Notes under the pieces: model-generated | Seen by the model: only the letters and a program-made list of their open reading frames with translations | Told to the model about the DNA's origin: nothing | Databases searched by the model: none | Assembly: GCA_015501585.1 (NCBI GenBank) | Contig: JADNRY010000006.1 | Span: forward strand, 496,001-560,000 | DNA from: Rhodocollybia butyracea | Taxonomy: Eukaryota; Basidiomycota; Agaricomycetes; Agaricales; Omphalotaceae | Length of the DNA stretch: 64,000 nt | Direction of reading: 5' to 3' | Shown: positions 1 to 10,834 of the stretch, piece after piece | Layout: each line of letters opens with the position of its first letter | Numbering within the stretch: the stretch's first letter is position 1 | Made by a program: the position numbers and the translations under genes

Positions 1-1688
1 TCATCATCATCCTCGTCTTCAAAACGTTCTTCAGCTTGGTCTTGTTCCTGCACCTCCTTCTTCTCCAGCCCTCTTTGCGCATACCACTCAGGTCCACGTA
101 TTTCCGCTTCCCCACCAGCCTCACGTTCAAGTGGTTTTCCCCCTCTCCTCACCCACTCTTCACTCTTCTCCTGGGTACGACGTGCATTGTCTGACTTTAT
201 CCTTTTGATGAGAGCATCGTTCAGCTGCCGGTTATTACGCGCTTGAGAGGCAGTGGCAACATGAGTCGGACGATGTGATGCAGAGATTCCGGCATGTTTT
301 TGAACTACACGGGCGTTCAACGAGATAGACGGACGCCCGGATTTCCTTGCTTGTGCCTCTTGCTTGATTGCAACTTGCACACTAGTACTCGGTGCGTCAA
401 CGACCTCTAGGTCGTCATCTTCGTCATCCGAATGGTGGTACTGCTGCTGCTGAAGCATCTGAAGTTTCATTTCCCGAAGACTGTTGTTGTTAGTTCTAGG
501 CATTGGTCCGAGTATCTCGTTCGGGTCAGGGAACGCGTCGTCTGATTCAGAGTCAGCAGCAGCAGGGAGTTGTATTGGAATATCATGACGCGTGAGTGGC
601 GCAGGAGCCAAACCATGATTACCACTCGGAGACGACCAATCTGATATTGGATCCATAGAGTCTTCTCCTTTTAAAGGGACAGCTGTCAGTTTGGAAGTTG
701 AGCGAGAAGCTCTGGATCTCGAGGTAAGAACGTGTAAAAAGAGTAATAGTTCTCAAAAACGTACATAGTAGCAAGGAGATTGGTCAACGTCAATTTGTTA
801 GTTTGGGGTGCTCGGGGGATAGACACTTGTTTCTCAGCATTGATGCGCTGGCGGTCGAGGATGGTTTCTCTGATTTCTTTTTTGGTTGGACGCTAGAGGA
901 ATGTTAGAGGCAGGAAATAACAAGGTTTGAGGACATACTTTAACTTTGTTAGTCTGGGATCGTTTTCCCTTTTTGCCTGCCTTTGGGTCTACAGTAGGCT
1001 CAAATACCAGAGGAGTTGGAGCCATAACTAATTTGCCTTTCGAAGAGGGTTTTGCTTTGGGCATGTCGTTTTCGTCGCCTGAAGTTGGTGGAGTAGTGGA
1101 CGAGCGAGCTTTAGGGCTGTTTATTGGGTGCTTTATTGGCGATGATGGGTACGAGCTTTTGCTCTGTTCCTGGTCACTCTCCGCGTCCGGATCGACAGCT
1201 CTTTTTACGCGTTTTCGGACACCAGACTGACGCAGAGGATACGGGGAGACAGTGAGGGTTGAGAGAGACTCTGTGTCGGACATGCTTTGTTCAGCGGACA
1301 AAGGCGCAAGCTTGGGCCCTTGATCAATCAATTCCACCATGGATGCAACCTCCTTTCCGGCCTCCTCTTCATCCTCGCTGTCATCCATTTTCTTTAACTT
1401 CTTCTTCCAGTCCCAATTAAACTTGGATGACGCGTTATTTCTTCGCTCGTCGTCGCTGTTTGCCTCGTCATCGTCAGCTTGGGCAGGAGACGAATTTGCC
1501 GGCTCAGAAGTTGGTGGAGCTGAGCCCGGCGCGTCAGAGGTTATGTTTGAAAAGGAAACGTCGCTGGAGACAGAGTCGGAAATCCGGTGAGAAGAATTCG
1601 GTGCTGGGTCCTCGGTTACTGGTCTGGGGCGACCATACGTTCTCGCAGGCCGCTTTACATTGGACGCGGAGGAGGGAGATGACGACAT
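1..1688 (-). CDS. Mrc1/claspin-like replication checkpoint mediator (partial, C-terminus off the window)
   Basis: Start is the ATG at 1688 (MSSSPSSASNVKRPARTYG). Three coding segments join cleanly over introns at 893-938 (46 nt, GTATGT...TAG, branch-like CTAAC) and 718-764 (47 nt), and the frame stays open to base 1. The protein is acidic, Ser/Pro-rich and disordered. After about 240 residues comes a basic segment (KKEIRETILDRQRINAEKQV) followed by SIPRAPQTNK, then DDDLEVVDAP and EEWVRRGGKPLE. These resemble the Mrc1/claspin family, which links replication forks to the S-phase checkpoint kinase. The family call rests on pattern memory, not on a folded domain, so it is moderate. A Gln run lies near 430-450. 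The catalytic-type Mrc1 core would lie beyond the window edge. Confidence 0.55.
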
Positions 1689-1984
1689 TTCTGAGCACAC
1701 TGGCGTTCAGCGCCGGAAGAACGAGCCTTGCAACCAGCCGTGGAGCGTTATGAGGGAGTTCGTTGAAGAGAACAAGACAAGTCACGCTGTGACAGGGCGC
1801 GTTTTTGGCATGCATCCGGGCCGGTCGGTGATCATTCGTTAACACTGCACTTGTTTTATTCACAGAATCGCAGTTCTGGCAGAAGTGGAAATTGAACAAT
1901 TCAAGAATAGATATACAAGAATGTTACTATCGCTTACAATAATCGAAATCATGAGTGGAAATTCCCCAAAACCTCGCAGAGTGG

Positions 1985-4883
1985 TCAAGTTGAGCTCCCC
2001 AAATCTTCCCCTATTTCCTGGTCCATAGTTCTACTAAATATCTTCACGCTGCCTTCAACGTCCATCTGAGATTGATACGAGAGCCCAAATACACCTCCAT
2101 CCCCATCCCCATCCTCAACGCCGTCAATGTCCATGTCAACTCCTTGTTCCACCCCTGGCTCCTGCCCATCCTTCAGCATCGAATTTTTGGCTGTGGAATT
2201 CAACGCTGGAGTACTAAGGAGCGCCAAACCATGCGCAGTAGGATCATCTTCGAGACTACGAACGTTGATAGCACCGCTCTTATCGAAAATCGCATGAGGA
2301 GAGCCATAGCCAATATCATCTGGGCTTGGAACGACAGCTGCGGCGTTATCACTGTTCAAACCCAAGCCCAATTCGACCTCAGACTCAGACTCGTCATCGT
2401 CGAGATTATTTCCCCCATCTTCCCAAGGAAGACCGCCGAATCCGAATCCAACTTCGACAAACTGCGGAATATCATTTTCATTTGCACCCTTTCCACTTCC
2501 TCCACTAGAACGTCGGGGTTGGGTGGACACTTGTGGAGGATCAAACGCGGAGAGGTTGACTGTGAATTCTGGGAGGCTAGAGACGTCGAACGGGTGAGAG
2601 GTATTGTTATGTTTTTGTTTCGGAGTGACGGTAGCTTCCACGTCGTCTTCGCCATCCGCATATGGACGAACGACACCTGGTTTGAGCTTTGTGGAAGAAT
2701 CCAAATCTACATCGTCAAGCCCAAAATACCCTCTCGGCTTTCTTGATTTCTTCTTCGTCTCCTTCTCCTTGGCTACATCCATCTTCTCTTCTTTCAATTC
2801 TTCTTCCTTCCCACTGCCGTTTCCATTTCCGTTCTTGATCCTCGCGGTGGGTTCGTTAGGTTCAGCGGACCCAGAAGAATCCCCTCGGCCAGCAAATCCA
2901 TCCAGAACTGACAGTGGAATGCCAATCGCATACCCCGACGCGGTGTATTCTGGTTGGTGTTGGGCGCCAGTTGTCGAAGTGACCGACGTTTGGGTCTCCT
3001 GCGCAGTAGGAGCTATGCGTTTCACAGTATTGTCTGTTGAGTTCTGGTCCAGGTTTAGATTTGCGGATTTTGAGGTAGACGTACAAGGAGCCTTCTCTGT
3101 AACTCCTGTTCCTGAAGTCGAAACAGGTTCGCATGGAGCAGGTGGGGATGAAGAAGGGACAACAGGTTCATCAGTAGCAGAAGGAGGGGCCGTGCTCGAG
3201 CTCGCTCGACTAGATCCAGCATTTGCTCTATTCCCTGACGAGGAAGGAAGAATGAAGGACGAGGATTTATTCCTCTTCTTGTTTGTCAGAAGTTGGGTCA
3301 GTGTCGGCATCTTCCTCCTTGCATTCGCATCAGGGGCGGGTGTACACAACACTGTTGCAATTGGGATGGAGCTCATTGGAGACGAGGTAAGTGGAGGTGG
3401 GGGTGGAGCCATTCGACCCGGACTATGATTCTGCATATCGACTTTCATAGGAGAGTCAACATCAGGTTTGGTTATTCCATTTTCTAAATCGACCTCCAAA
3501 CGAGGTTGTTTCGTAAAGCGTGAACCGGGTGAAGGCGATCGGGGTCGTTTGAAATTGTTATTGGAGGCAGCGGTATTATTCGTTTTTACGATGCGCGGCT
3601 GACAACTTGGAGAAGAAGGTATCGCGGAGGAAAGAGGGGAAGACGATGGTAGAATAGGAGCAGGGATAGTGTAGTGCATATCTTTAGGCGTAGAATGTTT
3701 GATCTGGGATGAGTGGAATGATGGCTGTTTCGGAAGTAAATCTTAGTATGGAGAGCGCTGGGAGACAAATAGTACGAACCTGGCTGGGTAGCGCCAAATC
3801 TTTTGGGATGTCACCAGAAGCATCGGCTCCTTGAGGATTTCGAGAGACAGAGCGTTTGCCAGCAACCATCAGTTTTGCAGCCGAGGACTTGACTGCACTG
3901 GACTCGATGGAATTCCGCTTCGCAACGGGATTCACAGCCGTCCGCTTCTTGGTCTTGTTAAGGCCATCACGAGACTCCTCTTCCTCGGATCCCACTGGCA
4001 CAGAAACCCTCCAGTTCGCCACACGCTCCCTCAAAGCGATAGTTTTGCTCTCTTTTGCGTTGAAGCTAAGATTGTCCGAAGTGCTACGCAGCAGGCCAGG
4101 AGCCCCGTTCCGCTGTACAAAGTTGGTAATCTCGAGAATCCAATGCTCCTTTTCCAAGGTTTTAACCCGAGCACCATAGATGGAATCTGCAGGTGTCAGA
4201 GTATCAAGGAAACTCTCTAACAGCTTGACAAGTTTCCTCTTTTCTGTAATGACTCTGATTTCCGTTGAAGCATCGAGCGTAGTCTCTCTGAACCATGCTT
4301 TGACCAGAACTAAAATACTCGCCGCCCACTCTTTCTTTTCGAGAATCTGTTTGACCACAGCCGTCTCGCGAGTCGGATAAGCTTCTGTGGGGACCCATTC
4401 CTTCACAGCACGGTTCTTTAGCTCTTCTTCGTACGCTGGCCCCGACCTCGGATTCCATTTCCGCCTGATCATGTCCGAGATTTCCTCACCCCAAGTCTGC
4501 CTATCGAACGGTTCCAATTCTTCGGCAATATGCTTCTGCGGCGCAAGCCACCGGTAGTTACTACCCTGGGTGCACGACAGCCGCAACAGCTTGACTACGT
4601 TATCCCAGCGACCGTCCGAAGGCTTTCCATCAGCTTCCTGGAATGCTTTTAATACCTTGCCTTTAATCTTTTCTGCTGTCGGCTCCAGGTCTCGTGCTGG
4701 CCATGTTCTCGTTTTGCTGAGCTCCTTGTACTCATCAAAACCCTGGAACAGTGCGATGGCATCTCGTTGTTTATAGATTGCGGACGTGTATGCGGCGGCG
4801 GGGTCCACTGCTGTTGTTGATGTGGAAGACGACGATGACGATTTGATGATATTTTTTCGCAATGAAGGTCCTTTCGAGGCCAT
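1985..4883 (-). CDS. Conserved basidiomycete-type protein of unknown function, two exons
   Basis: Two long frames that look like separate neighbours (4883 down to 3684 and 3679 down to 1985) are best read as one gene. A 76 nt phase-0 intron at 3704-3779 (GTTCGT...CCCAG) joins LPSQ to IKHSTPKDMHY with the frame kept. Separate genes would leave about 5 bp between stop and start. Exon 1 (about 370 residues) has a folded-looking helical region (residues ~30-260, rich in Trp, Glu, Lys) after a Ser run. Exon 2 (about 570 residues) is disordered, rich in Ser/Pro/Asp with acidic patches and a Gly-Asp stretch near the end. The start ATG is at 4883 (MASKGPSLRKNIIKSS). I recognise no known domain. The 350 bp upstream is shared with the plus-strand gene at 5234. 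Confidence 0.7.
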
Positions 4884-5233
4884 TCTGAAAAATAAATTAG
4901 AATTATGTAGAAGAATGTGGCCAGGGTAAACGAACGGGACAAGGCAAAGCTGGCCAAAGCAGAAGTTGAACTAGTCGCCGGTTATTGCCGGCCCGAAAAA
5001 CGCCGATGAATTAAGCGCCTAAACTCTCATTGTCCTTGCACGACAATAGGCACTGGTTTTTTGTTCCCCTTCATTTAAAATGAGCTGTGAAATCTGGAAA
5101 AGACCCCATCATTGTCCGAGTGTGCTGAGCTGCTCAACGTCTTCAATTTTTCTCTTTACTTTCCTCTTCACTGTAAGGCTAATACTTTCTACTTTAATGT
5201 TCAGAATACTAACTTCTGTTAGTACAATTCACG

Positions 5234-6733
5234 ATGAACGACGTCAAACTATCCCCGACTGTAGCCTCTGCTATTTCCCCTGCTCGCCGCCGGTCGTCGA
5301 CATTTACCGGCATTGCGAACTGGGCGCTTACTGTGCAGCCTGGTTCTCCAGCTCCCATTTCACCTCCACTTTACTCCCCAGCAGGATCTCCTGGCATCGG
5401 TACCAGGCGTCCTTCTCTTCCTCGCCGGCCCTCACTCTCAGTTATCCGCGGCATCCCCCGGCGCCGACCGAGTATCACGCATACTCGTGCTCGATCTGGG
5501 TCGTCTTCTTTCCTCCATCTGGTAGAAACACCAACTACTCCTGCACACAAGTCTCCATCCAATGCTTTGGACTTTGATCTGACTGATCTCGGGTATAATT
5601 CTGTATTTGTGCCTTTACCGCATACACCTTCTACGCCATTTCCGTTTGTGCTTTCCATGGACACCACTGACAAGGTTTCCATTCCAATCCCACCGATTCC
5701 TCAGACGCCTCCTCCTCGCAAGGGTCTGAAGAAATTTCGCTCCTTGGGCATGCTCAAGGGTAACCGTAAACACGGCAAGCCAGTTGCCGCTCCTACTTCA
5801 TCTACTACCACTCGTCTTCGCTCGCAATCTCGTTCAGGATCTGTTTCGCCTTCTTCTCCAACGCATGCACACCGCAGTCCTAGAGCCAAACCCGTCCTTA
5901 CTCCCCCTCCTTCCACATCCACATTCAAAAAAGCCAAAAAGGCTTCAGCCGCAACAGCTCCACCCCTCCCGCCCACACTAGCCAACGAACTTCTTTTAAT
6001 GCAGTTCTTAGGTGGAGGCTCCCTCGAAACGCACGCAAAGCGAGTAATGGAGAGCCAAGCCAAGGACACTCTTCCTGCTGGTAAACCAAAGGGTGCTGCT
6101 CCTGTCGGCACAGTCTACCGCGACGAGTTAGGTAATATGTGGTGGGATGCTGAAGAAGCTATCGAGTACCAGGCTCTTCTTCCCCCTACGTCTCCTGATT
6201 CTCCCGGTAGGACTTGGGTAGTATTTGGTCCTTCCGACCATCGAGGTTCCCTCGTTTCTTCGTCGGCATTATCATCCATACCCTCATCCCCATCCTTATC
6301 CTTATCTCTAAACAACGTCATTACGCCCGCACCTCTCGATGGTACCTCCGCTCGAGCCATGCATCTCCTTCGTCTCCCTGCCCTCTCTCCGGCTGCCACC
6401 GAGTTCGCCCGAAACATAACTCTCAGTTCGAATTTGGGTTTGGCATCTGCTTCAGGTGCAGCCGCGCGTAACAAGAGAAATCGTCGTCGTCCTGCTCCGC
6501 TCAAGTTGCATTCAGCACCAGTGGTTCCTACTACCTCTGCGAATGCGAATGTGTTTGATGATTCGTTTGCTCCTGCAGCGACGAGACGCGTTGGATCGGG
6601 TTCTGGTGATCTTTCTGCTCCTGCTGCCTGTGCAGACTTTGCTACCGAGACTGCGGGTAGTAAAGCAGCGCCCAAATCGAGCACGAAATTGAGATTCAAG
6701 AGCAAAGCAAAAGCGCTTTTTGGCGGTCATTGA
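5234..6733 (+). CDS. Disordered Ser/Pro/Arg-rich protein of unknown function, single exon
   Basis: An uninterrupted 499-codon frame from ATG 5234 to TGA. The N-terminal 150 residues are full of SP/RRPS motifs typical of phosphorylated, basic, disordered regions. A short conserved-looking patch lies around residues 165-185 (RKGLKKFRSLGMLKGNRKHG). Around residue 245 there is a more hydrophobic, possibly folded stretch (LPPTLANELLLMQFLGGGS) followed by a Trp-rich patch (RDELGNMWWDAEEAIEYQAL). The C-terminus is basic (KLRFKSKAKALFGGH). No family recognised. The coding-strand choice is supported by length, low antisense quality and the divergent arrangement with the gene ending at 4883. Confidence 0.7.
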   Translation: MNDVKLSPTVASAISPARRRSSTFTGIANWALTVQPGSPAPISPPLYSPAGSPGIGTRRPSLPRRPSLSVIRGIPRRRPSITHTRARSGSSSFLHLVETPTTPAHKSPSNALDFDLTDLGYNSVFVPLPHTPSTPFPFVLSMDTTDKVSIPIPPIPQTPPPRKGLKKFRSLGMLKGNRKHGKPVAAPTSSTTTRLRSQSRSGSVSPSSPTHAHRSPRAKPVLTPPPSTSTFKKAKKASAATAPPLPPTLANELLLMQFLGGGSLETHAKRVMESQAKDTLPAGKPKGAAPVGTVYRDELGNMWWDAEEAIEYQALLPPTSPDSPGRTWVVFGPSDHRGSLVSSSALSSIPSSPSLSLSLNNVITPAPLDGTSARAMHLLRLPALSPAATEFARNITLSSNLGLASASGAAARNKRNRRRPAPLKLHSAPVVPTTSANANVFDDSFAPAATRRVGSGSGDLSAPAACADFATETAGSKAAPKSSTKLRFKSKAKALFGGH

Positions 6734-7489
6734 GTTCAGTATCGAATTTCTTCCTCTTGAATTCTTTGGATATCCCCTTTCTTCTCCCTCTTCCATGTTG
6801 TATTCCTAATGTCCTCGATTACTGCTGTATTCCTAGCAACATGTGTTGTCTGTAATGTTACATTTTGCGCCTCACTCCGTACCTTTGATCCTGTATCCCT
6901 AACTTGACACCGCTGCTTGCTTTCCATATTCAAGATCTTTTATTCGTTATCACGTCGCTACCATGTTTTCATGCGATTCACGCCGCTTTTACTTACTGTG
7001 ATTTCAACTTAAGTACAAGTATGATAAACGCTTTCATGTTTTAATTTCACAATGGTTTCATGATGCTGAGCTATATTACTGAACTCGTCAATCTCGTCTG
7101 AACTACTATGTAGCTTTAAAGCCAACTAACTTGCCCTGGCGAGTGAGAGTTGAACTCTGCAAGGTAAACTTTATGAGATTTGGTGAGGGATGATTTTATG
7201 GGGCCGGTAAAGGTAGACAGCTCCATACAGGTGGTATGGTAGAAAGGAGTGACTCGAGTGACTCAAAACTGGACTGAGAGGCTTCATATTATTTGTCTCA
7301 CCTAGGCAGACTCTATACGTTTGTTCACGGGCGAGCAGTATAGATCATATTGTGAGATTGACGCTTTCGGATTGTTCCGGTTATCTTTTTTTCAATAAGT
7401 GGTCCACTTATCAGAGTGACTATATATAGCAAAGATAAATACAACAGTTCCAACTCATTCATGGACCCACAGCAAAACTTGTTAGACCA

Positions 7490-7660
7490 GATAGATAGAT
7501 AGATAGATAGATTACACGGCCCAAACGATAATAAAATCGCCTGCGGTCCCGTAAAGGAAACGGCCGGTCCTTGTACCCACAGTGTCGCATACGAGGAATG
7601 CTGGGGATGCTGTCCGAGATCTAGCAAGAGCCAAATGGCCACAGCGCGGTTACGCCTGAA
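7490..7660 (-). repeat. SINE-like dispersed repeat with TATC tail (copy 1)
   Basis: Read on the minus strand this segment ends in ATTATCGTTTGGGCCGTGTA followed by a (TATC)n tail at 7512-7490. The same ending is found on the plus strand at about 52848-52885. A second conserved block (GCAAGAGCC, then GGCCACAGCGCGGTTAC, 7626-7656) recurs at 52748-52787 and, more weakly, at 35199-35217, but its orientation relative to the tail differs between the first two copies. A simple-sequence tail is typical of short non-LTR-mobilised elements. Element limits are estimated by eye. Confidence 0.45.
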
Positions 7661-7949
7661 TGTAGACTTGGTTTTGCCCTAACACTTCTCTTCATTTTGG
7701 GCAGCATGTGCGACACAATTATGCTCAAGTTCCATATGCTATGTTCTATTTATTCTATACTTCCAAGGCCACGGGCCTGACCATCGATTAACTACACATC
7801 CTCCTGATACCCACCACCAATACCTGTAGCTACACCAACGCCCAAAGACCCTCCCCAATACATACACTACATAGAATGGAGGTGCAGCCTGCTGCACCTC
7901 CCGTGTCTTGGTACTTAGTCTTACCTGTACGCACGGTTTAAAAGATTCC

Positions 7950-7969
7950 AAAAAAAAAAAAAAAAAAAA
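7950..7969 (+). repeat. Homopolymer run of 20 A
   Basis: Twenty consecutive A residues in the intergenic region. It could be a retrocopy tail or plain slippage. No target-site duplication was identified. Confidence 0.9.
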
Positions 7970-8276
7970 GTACCCACCAGTGTCAGACTCTTGGAGTACA
8001 CGGCGTATTATCGGACAGCTCATGCGCCATGCGCGTGACGCGCGGAAGTATATCTTTTTACTTATATTCGTAGTTACTTTGTCACAGCGCCTCTCAACGT
8101 GTTCTCTTATATCTGAGGTGAGCTTATTTGCTTTTTTCCTTACTGGCTTTATGCTAACGACGTCTGTAGCTTAGCTTACTGAATACCGCGTTAGGTATAT
8201 CAATATAGTGTTCTCTATCTCTGAGCTTAGCTATAGCTTACTGATAGCTCTTACAGAACTCATCTGAACAAGAATC

Positions 8277-8483
8277 ATGTCCACGCAGACCAAACAACCC
8301 AAAGACATGTCGCAAGATGCGTTCGTAAAATACCAAGGCTTTCGCAACTTCCCCGAGTTTATGCTCTCATATGGGCTGAAAATCTATAACCTGGACGATG
8401 TAGAGGAAGCCAAGTCGATTCTGGCTGGTCTCCGCCAAGCTGCACAAGAGCAATGGGAGGAAGAGAATGAAAAGACGCGATGA
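8277..8483 (+). CDS. Small conserved protein of unknown function (68 aa)
   Basis: A complete 68-codon frame with ATG in good context (AATCATGTCC). The sequence is soluble and compact: an N-terminal polar lead, then KYQGFRNFPEFMLSYGLKIY, NLDDVEEAKSILAGLRQ and a Gln/Glu-rich helix. The pattern FPxFMLSYGLKIYN-DVEEAKxIL looks like a constrained small protein; I believe similar ones occur in other mushrooms but know no function. It has no signal peptide or membrane segment. It sits alone between two gene-poor stretches. Length alone would not support it; the composition does. Confidence 0.55.
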   Translation: MSTQTKQPKDMSQDAFVKYQGFRNFPEFMLSYGLKIYNLDDVEEAKSILAGLRQAAQEQWEEENEKTR

Positions 8484-9676
8484 ACTTTAACTGTCACATT
8501 GATTCCAAATTTTGTACTTGCTTATATGAAAGCGTTGTTACACGCATATTCGTTGACTTCTCTTTCAGAAACGACATCCGGTTCGAATTACGCTGCTCAA
8601 CAACTAGGCGTGCTTTCGCTCAGAGTGTTTTTGCAAAGGCCTCGTATTGTATCAACTCTGCTGTACCCTTCACAAATACACAACGACGAGCCATAGATTA
8701 GCACAGCAAGAAATGCATATGCATATATGCAACTCGATATAAGAGATACCACCAACGTTTTCGCAATCGAACGAGAGAGAGAATGTCTGTCCAGCGTGTG
8801 TTATCATTTACACTACTTCGGTCCTACCTTGACGAAATTCTTCTTCCACTGGCTCCCGACCATACTTTTTTCAGAAAGAACAAATAGGCTCAATCCAGAA
8901 AGAGGCAGCGTGTATGAAGACTCAAATCGCGAAAGCGAATCATCTAAAACTGTTCGAAAAAAAACACTGACTACAGTGTTTTATAAGCGTTTTCTTTGAT
9001 AGGGGCAAAGGACATTGTGCTGGAGGACGATATACGTGCTTGCTAGAGATTAATCTTGATTCGGAGTTGATACGAAACTTGAATGCTAGAGTTCCTCAGT
9101 TAGGAAGGGAACTTCGTCTACGAGCGTTTTTGCAGGAATTAATTTTTTGATATAATGATAAATTTATTTTGCGATGGGCCACCGAAAGTGATATCCGTAG
9201 ATGCTGAACGTGAATGTTGACAAGTACCGCTAGGCCTTGAGCGAGAGGAGTAACTCAGACAGCGTTAGACGGAGTGGTTTTCGCGTCGTGCAAGAGTATG
9301 TTTTCTCGACTTCGGTCCAGAGTTAACATCGACGGAGAAGGAACAAAGGGTATCTCAGAATGGGCTGCTCAATCTTGGAGTCAACTTAAGGGACTGGGAT
9401 TTTATCGAGGAGATCGACTTACGGTGTGGGAAAATCGTTCATTAAGCGCCCAGTTTCGAAGTTTTGCCCACCACACCCAACCGTTATTTCTGGTCGTTTC
9501 AAGCCGTCTGGTGAGTCTACAGCCTCATTTTTTGCGCGAATGGATCGCTGTTAGTCGAATGGAGAAGTTGTGAAAAGAAAAGAAAGCTAGGCTTGTCAGA
9601 AAGGGCTGGATTGGACTTTGAAGGATCGGATGAGAATTCGGTTTGGATGTTGATACTTTGCCAGGGCCCCTCAAAA
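8484..9676. other. Intergenic region upstream of RPS7
   Basis: About 1.2 kb with no convincing gene. The stretch 9270-9670 is presumably the RPS7 promoter and 5' leader. Short frames here have no recognisable protein character. Confidence 0.5.
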
Positions 9677-10382
9677 ATGTCCGTCAACCACAAGATTCTC
9701 CGTACCGCCAATGCCCCAACGACCTCACCCGATGAAACTGAGACCAGCGTCGCTCAGGCCCTCATTGACCTCGAAAACAACGTTCCCGAATTGAAGGCTG
9801 AGCTTCGGCCTCTTCAAATCTCTGCTGCCCGTGAAGTCGATGTTCGAGGTGGCAAAAAGGCAATTGTGATCTTTGTTCCGGTTCCCCAGTTGAAAGCTTT
9901 CCACAAAGTGCAGCAAAGGTGCGTTAATCTTGTGTTTCGCTTTTTCAATAGTACTAATACAAATACTATCTTGTCTCGTTTCAGGCTCACTCGTGAGCTG
10001 GAGAAAAAAATTCTCTGACCGACATGTCGTTTTCGTTGCTCAGCGCCGGATGCTGCGCAAGCCTACGCGTAACTCTCGGGTCCAGCAAAAACGACCTCGC
10101 AGCCGCACTTTGACCAACGTTCATGAAAAGATCCTTGAGGATCTCGTTTTCCCCACTGAGATCGTCGGAAAGCGTACCCGGGTTTCCGTAGATGGATCTA
10201 AACTGCTAAAAGTGTATGTCAGTTGTGCGTTTTATGTTCTGCTGTACTAACGCATACACAGCTTCCTTGACTCCAAGGACGCCAATGTATTGGAGTACAA
10301 ACTTGACTCGTTCTCATCGGTGTACCGCCGTCTGACAGGAAAGGATGTTGTTTTCGAGTTTCCCGTAGTTGCGCAGGAGTAG
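9677..10382 (+). CDS. RPS7: 40S ribosomal protein S7 (eS7), frame broken by a 7-A run
   Basis: Three exons: 9677-9918, 9985-10213 and 10262-10382, with GT-AG introns. The translation is a textbook eS7 small-subunit protein: [70 protein letters not shown]. In exon 2 the run of seven A at 10004-10010 shifts the frame: RELEKK is followed by IL and stop, whereas removing one A gives [20 protein letters not shown], the expected family sequence. Alternative GT-AG choices I tried do not repair it. Since eS7 is essential in yeasts, an assembly or sequencing error is more likely than a true null. A pseudogene copy is the other option. Everything else, including splice sites, is intact. Confidence 0.93.
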
Positions 10383-10834
10383 ATAAGTCTTGGTGGATCT
10401 ATGCCATATGCGCTTTCTCTCTCAATGCAATATACTTATGCGGTATGAAGATTTGCTTAGACTGGAGTGTGATCCGGCGACGAGATAAGATAATGCTAAT
10501 GTTAGAGCGACTAAGGGTGTAGTACTATAACTAGTTGACTCCACTAGGTGACTTGCTGAAGGCTTGCTTGGAAGATCGCCAGATGACTTTGACCGATACT
10601 CGGTCACTCCAAGTCGGTATCAAATAAATGGATCACGTTGTAATTTGCCGTGTCGGCATTTGCCAAGTTACCCTTTGGGCGGTTAACTGTTCTATCTTTC
10701 CTTTATCCTCTGCCCTCGCGGCCATTGGGCCCAATTTCCTTTCCCTCTATTCTTGTCCTCGGTTGTGCTTTGTTTCTACTCTTCCGCGTCAAACCTCGCC
10801 GGTGCTCCGCCCACTTTGTTGAGGGGCTTTTACG

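Larger units (their letters stand above)
6734..8276. other. Gene-free interval with simple repeats and one SINE-like repeat
   Basis: About 1.5 kb without a convincing coding frame. It holds a GATA tract at 7490-7512, a dispersed repeat up to about 7660, and a 20-A run at 7950-7969. Repeated short words of the type AGCTTAGCTTACTGA occur at 8166-8250 just upstream of the small gene at 8277. Confidence 0.6.

Noticed and set aside
2604..3428. Long plus-strand frame of 274 codons
   Set aside because: It is antisense to the exon of the 1985-4883 gene and its composition mirrors that exon.
9274..9573. 99-codon frame upstream of RPS7
   Set aside because: It lies in the expected promoter and leader of RPS7 and has no recognisable protein features.
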